From Thermoanaerobaculia bacterium (GTDB lineage: Bacteria; Acidobacteriota; Thermoanaerobaculia; Gp7-AA8), in the NCBI GenBank assembly GCA_017883215.1, contig JADGOA010000132.1:1-9239 (forward strand): a stretch of DNA of 9,239 nt, in the 5' to 3' direction. The notes beneath the pieces were generated by a model that worked only from the letters and a program-made list of their open reading frames with translations, was not told where the DNA came from and searched no databases. A program made the position numbers and the translations under genes. Below are positions 5,787-9,239 of this stretch, piece after piece. Each line of letters begins with the position of its first letter. The first letter of the stretch is position 1.

Positions 5787-5822
5787 TCGGTGATCAGTCG
5801 GCTCTCGTAACTGATCACTGAT
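5783..5822. repeat. Heptamer-repeat hairpin containing the acyltransferase stop
   Basis: GTGATCG-GTGATCA (5783-5796) are tandem heptamers, answered by inverted copies ACTGATC-ACTGATG (5810-5823). The arms ATCGGTGATCAGT (5786-5798) and ACTGATCACTGAT (5810-5822) pair over 13 bp with one G-T, loop 11 bases. The TGA stop of the acyltransferase is inside the first heptamer. It can act as a bidirectional terminator or be a dispersed repeat unit; no T-run follows. Confidence 0.65.
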
Positions 5823-5869
5823 GCAGCAGCGCGACCGCAGCTTCGACGCGAGAGCGGACGCGCTGCTGC
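5823..5869. repeat. GC-rich inverted repeat between convergent genes
   Basis: GCAGCAGCGCG (5823-5833) pairs perfectly over 11 bp with CGCGCTGCTGC (5859-5869); the 25-base interior can form a small CGC-GAGA-GCG hairpin. It begins where the heptamer hairpin ends. It may help terminate the convergent acyltransferase and minus-strand genes, or be a REP-like unit. Confidence 0.55.
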
Positions 5870-5897
5870 GCGTCCCTACAAACATGCCTAATCGGGG

Positions 5898-6587
5898 CTA
5901 GCGGCGGAGCAGGTGCCAGGTTGCGAGCGCGGCGCCGGCGAGGGCGAGGATCAGCAGGAACTTGTATTTTCCGATTGGCGACTCTGAGGCGGCGGCCTGG
6001 CGCTGACGTGTGCGCACCATCTCCATCTGCTGCGCCGCGGCGCGGCTCGACGCCGCCTGGATGTCGCGCTGCATCTCGCCGAGCGTGCGCGGGCTTTCCG
6101 GCTCCACCGCTTTGCCGCTCTGCGAATCGATGCGGACGGCGCCCGTCGAGACCGGGGCGATGACTTTTTCACCGTGCTCGTCGCTGCTCACGTCGTACGT
6201 TCCCTGATCGAAATACAGCACCGTCGGTCCGAAGGTCGTGTTCTTGACGAAGAGGAGGCGCTCATCGCCTTCATGGAAAACGGGGATGCCGATCGACTCC
6301 TGATGCAGCGATCCCACCTTTCCCCCCGGCGTGACGACGGTGACCTCGGCCGGTGCGCCGCCCTTCAGCGCCTTTTCGACCGCAAATGTGGAGTACGTGA
6401 GGATGAACCGATGCTGGTCATCCCACTGCGAGCGGATGCGGGTGCATTTCCCCAGCACGATCGACTGCGCCTGCTCGACCTTTTGGTCGAAGGCAACTGC
6501 GCGGGAGAGCGTTGCCGCCGCCGGCATGGCGAGCGCGAGCGCAAGGGCGCCGGCCGCCGCGGGGATCAATCGGTTATTTGGAGTCAT
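5898..6587 (-). CDS. Secreted or periplasmic protein with C-terminal membrane anchor (229 aa)
   Basis: ATG 6587 is preferred over TTG 6608 because AAGGG lies five bases upstream. Residues 1-25 are a signal peptide (LIPAAAGALALALAMPAAA). A beta-rich domain follows (about 27-145) with the pattern VEQAQSIVLGKCTRIRSQWD, ILTYSTFAVEKALKG, VTVVTPGG, PVFHEGDERLLFVKN, which resembles a family of uncharacterised OB/NTR-like exported domains often recognised by the SxxIVxGxV...VLKG layout; this is by memory. A Gln/Arg/Ala-rich linker leads to a terminal helix YKFLLILALAGAALATWHLL and a final RR, giving an anchor with short basic tail on the cytoplasmic side. No catalytic motif is seen. It is followed downstream by the esterase gene's reverse neighbour gap of 76 bases that holds a heptamer repeat. 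Gene call firm; function unknown. Confidence 0.7.
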   Translation of the reverse strand: MTPNNRLIPAAAGALALALAMPAAATLSRAVAFDQKVEQAQSIVLGKCTRIRSQWDDQHRFILTYSTFAVEKALKGGAPAEVTVVTPGGKVGSLHQESIGIPVFHEGDERLLFVKNTTFGPTVLYFDQGTYDVSSDEHGEKVIAPVSTGAVRIDSQSGKAVEPESPRTLGEMQRDIQAASSRAAAQQMEMVRTRQRQAAASESPIGKYKFLLILALAGAALATWHLLRR

Positions 6588-6624
6588 CCTGACCCTTTTC
6601 CATAGCAAGGCGGCTGCCAGGAAA

Positions 6625-6672
6625 GCGAGTAGCGAGTAGCGAGTAGGGAACGCCGCGTGACCCCTACTCGCT
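6625..6672. repeat. Tandem GCGAGTA heptamers with inverted copy at the esterase stop
   Basis: GCGAGTA occurs three times in a row (6625-6645) and is followed by GGG. AGCGAGTAGGG (6638-6648) pairs perfectly over 11 bp with CCCTACTCGCT (6662-6672), loop 13 bases. The inverted arm encodes the last codons of the esterase on the minus strand (AGC GAG TAG), so the stop codon is supplied by the repeat. Same layout as the repeat at 5783-5822 with a different heptamer. Confidence 0.7.
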
Positions 6673-7347
6673 GCTCCCGAGGCATCGCCGCATGAACTCG
6701 CCGACCACGGCCAACGACTCCGGGGTGACCCAGTGGCCCATGGGAAACTCGTGGTACTCCGGCTCGATGCCGTGATCTTCCAGGACCCGTCGCGTCCGCC
6801 AGGCCGCGATCACCGGGATCATGTCGTCGTCCGTCCCGTGGACGATGAGCACCGGAATGTCCTTCGCCTTCCGCAGATCCGGCAGGTCGGGTTCGTAGAG
6901 CGCGCCGCTCATGACGGCGATCCCGGCCACTTTCTTCGCCGTCCTGAAGCCGACGTCCAGCGACATCAGCGCTCCCTGCGAGAAGCCGCTGATGATGAGC
7001 TTGCCGGCGGGAGTCGGATACCGCTCCACGACCTCATCGATGAACCGGAGCAGCAACTCGCGCGACTCCACGATGGCGCTGCCGGCCGGCGGCCAGCCAT
7101 CGAACCAGGTATAGCCGAGCGTCATACCCGGATACGCTTCGAACGCCTTCTGCGCGTTGGGAAAGACGAAGCGGTAGCCGTGGTCCAGAGCCGGCGCGAT
7201 GTCGGCGAGGTCGTTGGCATCGGCACCGCGTCCGTGCATGACGACGACGAGAGGCATCTCCGCGCCGGCGGGAGCGCCGCCCGGAACGCTCATCACGTAT
7301 CGAAGAGCGAGGTCATCATGCCGGCTCGTGCCCATAGAGTCGGGCAT
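6664..7347 (-). CDS. Phospholipase/carboxylesterase family alpha/beta hydrolase (227 aa)
   Basis: A cytoplasmic serine esterase of the PF02230 type, which hydrolyses carboxylic esters and lysophospholipids. Seen features: oxyanion-loop motif MHGRGADAND (37-46); FPNAQ (62-66); W81-F-D-G; nucleophile Ser123 in G-F-S-Q-G; acid Asp174 in HGTDDDMIP; and His205 in MGHWVTPE. Spacing of the triad and length (about 220) match the family. No signal peptide. ATG 7347 is the first start; ATG 7335 (M5) is equally possible, and neither has a clear SD. It is divergent from pilT, with the two coding regions 77 bases apart. The final residues SSE and the TAG stop lie in a heptamer repeat. The natural substrate is not known. 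Confidence 0.88.
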   Translation of the reverse strand: MPDSMGTSRHDDLALRYVMSVPGGAPAGAEMPLVVVMHGRGADANDLADIAPALDHGYRFVFPNAQKAFEAYPGMTLGYTWFDGWPPAGSAIVESRELLLRFIDEVVERYPTPAGKLIISGFSQGALMSLDVGFRTAKKVAGIAVMSGALYEPDLPDLRKAKDIPVLIVHGTDDDMIPVIAAWRTRRVLEDHGIEPEYHEFPMGHWVTPESLAVVGEFMRRCLGSSE

Positions 7348-7370
7348 TGTACGAGGGGCGGAAGCAATGG

Positions 7371-7399
7371 GGCTTGCCGATTTCGAAACGCGTTACAAT
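7371..7399 (+). promoter_or_regulatory. Possible pilT promoter
   Basis: TACAAT at 7394-7399 is a good -10 match, placing a transcription start near 7405 and a leader of about 20 bases before the GTG at 7425. The -35 is poor: GGCTTG (7371-7376) at 17 bases, or TTGCCG (7374-7379) at 14. If correct, it rules out the upstream ATG 7347 as the pilT start. Confidence 0.3.
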
Positions 7400-7424
7400 C
7401 AAGCCAACCCTCGAGGTGACCCCT

Positions 7425-8606
7425 GTGCATATCAACGACTTACTGAAAATCGCTGCCGAGCGCCGGGCATCGGACCTTCACATCAAGGTCGGCTCGCATC
7501 CGGTCATCCGGGTCGACGGCGAGCTGGTACCCCTGGTCGAGCTCAAACGCCTCATGCAGGAAGACACGATCGCCATGGCTTTTTCGATCATGTCCTCCCG
7601 CCAGAAAGAAAAGTTCAAGAACAACTACGAGATCGACATCGCCTACTCGGTCCCGGGGCTGGGCCGTTTCCGTTGCAACATCTTCCAGCAGCGAGGGACT
7701 GTCGGCCTGGTCCTCCGCGTCATCCCGGTCAAGATTCTCTCGATCCGCGAGCTGATGCTTCCGGTCGTCCTCGAAAAGATCGCCGAAGAGCGGCGTGGGC
7801 TGATTCTCTGCACCGGGACGACGGGATCGGGCAAGTCCACCACGCTTGCGGCGATGATCGACTACATCAACGCCCATCGCACCGAGCACATCATGACGGT
7901 CGAGGATCCGATCGAGTTCCTCCACCGCGACAAGAAATCGATCGTCAATCAGCGCGAGGTGGAGGTCGACACGAAATCCTTCTCGCAGGCGCTCCGCTCC
8001 GCTCTCCGCCAGGATCCGGACGTCATCCTCGTCGGCGAGATGCGCGACTACGAGACCATCGAAACGGCGCTGACGGCCGCGGAGACCGGCCACCTGGTCT
8101 TCTCCACGCTGCACACCATGGACGCCACCGAGACGGTCAACCGCATCATCTCGGTCTTCCCGCCGCATCAGCAGAAGCAGATCCGGTTGCAGCTCGCCGC
8201 GGTCCTCAAAGCGGTTGTCTCGCTGCGGCTCCTTCCGCGCGCCGACGGACTGGGACGCGTCCCGGCGGCGGAGGTCATGATCTCCACCGCGTACATCCGG
8301 GACTGCATCGAGAACAAGGAAAAGACGAAGCTGATCAAGGACGCCATCGCCCAGGGAACCTCGCAGTACGGCATGCAGACGTTCGACCAGTCGTTGTACG
8401 TGCTCTACAAGAACGGACTCATCACGCTCGACGAAGCGCTGCGGCGCGCAACGAACCCCGACGAGTTCCGCCTCAAGCTGCAGGGCATCCAGTCGACGTC
8501 CGACATCGCGCGCGACGAGATGGACTCGAAGCTCACCGTGAGCAGCGGCCAGCCGGAGGACCCGTTCGCCGACGAATCGCCGTTCGATTTCTCGAACACG
8601 GTGTAG
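7425..8606 (+). CDS. pilT: Type IV pilus retraction ATPase PilT (393 aa)
   Basis: Cytoplasmic hexameric ATPase that powers pilus depolymerisation for twitching motility. GTG 7425 is chosen: AGGTGA (7414-7419) is five bases upstream, and the protein then begins HINDLLKIAAERRASDLHIK as PilT proteins do; the frame is open to ATG 7347. The N-terminal PAS-like domain carries ASDLHIKVG and PVIRVDGEL. Walker A is G131-TTGSGKST (K137), the Asp box TVEDPIEF (158-165), Walker B ILVGEMRD (201-208, E205), and the His box GHLVFSTLHTMDA (222-234). The retraction-linked AIRNLIRE motif is altered to AYIRDCIENK near 289-298. FDQSLYVLYKNGLIT follows, as in PilT. The last 30 residues are an acidic, Ser/Pro-rich tail beyond the family core. 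PilT is preferred over PilB for its length and lack of the long N-terminus; PilU is possible. Confidence 0.95.
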   Translation: MHINDLLKIAAERRASDLHIKVGSHPVIRVDGELVPLVELKRLMQEDTIAMAFSIMSSRQKEKFKNNYEIDIAYSVPGLGRFRCNIFQQRGTVGLVLRVIPVKILSIRELMLPVVLEKIAEERRGLILCTGTTGSGKSTTLAAMIDYINAHRTEHIMTVEDPIEFLHRDKKSIVNQREVEVDTKSFSQALRSALRQDPDVILVGEMRDYETIETALTAAETGHLVFSTLHTMDATETVNRIISVFPPHQQKQIRLQLAAVLKAVVSLRLLPRADGLGRVPAAEVMISTAYIRDCIENKEKTKLIKDAIAQGTSQYGMQTFDQSLYVLYKNGLITLDEALRRATNPDEFRLKLQGIQSTSDIARDEMDSKLTVSSGQPEDPFADESPFDFSNTV

Positions 8607-8733
8607 TGCGTCGCTGCGACTCAGGCGCTGCTGAGGCGGGGGTTGCGCGAGCCGCCGCGGTTCGCCATCCCCCTGCGGCGCTTCCAGCGACCCCGCCGGT
8701 ATGCGATCCGGAGCGTTGCGTGTGGGCTGACCG

Positions 8734-9239
8734 ATGAGCGCCGTGGCACGTGCACGAACCGGGAGAGCCGTGGCTGCGCGGCGACCGGCCGGACCGCTTC
8801 TCTGGTGCGCCGCGGCCGCCGGATTCGGCGGCGGCTTCGTCCTTCCGTTCGTCTTCGCGGTGCAGGCCTGGCCGGAGATCGTCGTGCCGGCGTACTTCGT
8901 CGCACGCGGCGGCGTGCTGTACGACACGATTTCGTTCATCCACACGCCGCTGCTGATTTTGACGACGGCCGCAGCAGGGAAGCTGTTCGGCTTCAGCGCG
9001 ACGCTCTTTCGGGTCATCGTCGGTGTTCTGCTCGGCGCCTGCTGCGCGATGCTCGTCGCCTCCGTCCGTCCGAAGCGCTTGCGCTCCCTCTGGTTCGGTT
9101 TCCTCGCAGCGCTGCCGTTCTTCCTTCTCGCGATTCTCTACGCCGAAGAACCGTCGCTCTGGCCCGATGCGCTCGTGACGGTCTTCTTTCTCGGCGGAGC
9201 GCTGCTGCTCGAGCGATTCGAGCAAGGCGGCTCGTCGCG
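8734..9239 (+). CDS. Multi-pass membrane protein, GT39-type glycosyltransferase-like (partial, 3' cut)
   Basis: This frame is open from ATG 8734 to the window end (168 codons) and is immediately preceded by an in-frame TGA, so the start is here or at a GTG just downstream; the SD is weak. Residues 21-44 form a membrane helix after an Arg-rich cytoplasmic N-terminus. Then comes E48-IVVPAYFVARGGVLYD and H70-TPLLILTTAAAGKLFG, the layout of the first periplasmic loop and second helix in polyprenyl-phosphate-sugar glycosyltransferases (GT39/ArnT and DUF2029 types), where a G-x-x-Y-x-D and an H-x-P-L recur. Further helices lie at about 92-110, 119-137 and 145-160. The loop has Glu48, which could be the acidic catalytic residue, but the typical D-E pair is not seen. 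Only the N-terminal third is present. Function is an inference. Confidence 0.65.
   Translation, partial: MSAVARARTGRAVAARRPAGPLLWCAAAAGFGGGFVLPFVFAVQAWPEIVVPAYFVARGGVLYDTISFIHTPLLILTTAAAGKLFGFSATLFRVIVGVLLGACCAMLVASVRPKRLRSLWFGFLAALPFFLLAILYAEEPSLWPDALVTVFFLGGALLLERFEQGGSS

Noticed and set aside
5037..5885. 282-codon minus-strand frame opposite the acyltransferase
   Set aside because: His/Arg/Asp-rich antisense translation with no motif; the plus frame has the acyltransferase motifs.
6625..6645. CRISPR array
   Set aside because: Direct heptamers without spacers; a short tandem repeat, not a repeat-spacer array.
7199..8737. 512-codon plus-strand frame over pilT
   Set aside because: Arg/Pro/His-rich translation with no domain; it is a shadow of the clear pilT frame and part of the esterase.
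7440..9017. 525-codon minus-strand frame
   Set aside because: Antisense shadow of pilT and the membrane-protein gene, typical of GC-rich DNA.

Overview
The window is GC-rich bacterial chromosome from an organism with an outer membrane: it holds a secreted beta-barrel candidate, several signal peptides and a type IV pilus retraction ATPase. Gene content, frequent GTG/TTG starts with clear Shine-Dalgarno (SD) sequences, and hairpin-rich intergenic heptamer repeats would fit Acidobacteriota or a related phylum. This placement is inference; no marker gene is present to confirm it.

Left part (1-1778) is accessory in character. It starts with nested inverted repeats, then an orphan CcdA-like antitoxin N-terminus (SD and operator-like palindrome, no toxin), an overlapping open frame of unknown origin, and a secreted protein of unknown function (563-1348) whose codon use is less GC-biased than the rest. 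A gene-poor stretch follows with two composite stem-loops and a short tandem repeat.

Middle part (1779-4866): a PilZ-domain protein and an outer-membrane beta-barrel protein form a two-gene + strand unit. It ends tail-to-tail, with a 4-base overlap, against a minus-strand sensor kinase of unusual layout, HisKA-REC-HisKA-HATPase. The kinase start overlaps the stop of a response-regulator gene of which only the C-terminal third remains.

Right part (5028-9239): a membrane acyltransferase (PlsC-like) on +; a secreted, C-terminally anchored protein and a phospholipase/carboxylesterase on -; then pilT on + and the start of a multi-pass membrane protein resembling GT39-type glycosyltransferases, cut by the window end. 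Two genes here end inside short heptamer-repeat hairpins.

Functionally, PilZ, PilT and the hybrid kinase point to surface motility and signalling, while the acyltransferase, esterase and glycosyltransferase-like protein point to envelope lipid and glycan metabolism. The genes are mostly single units rather than one pathway. I found no complete new defence or mobile system. The most notable items are the double-HisKA kinase with its broken partner, the heptamer repeats that supply stop codons, and the decayed antitoxin region.
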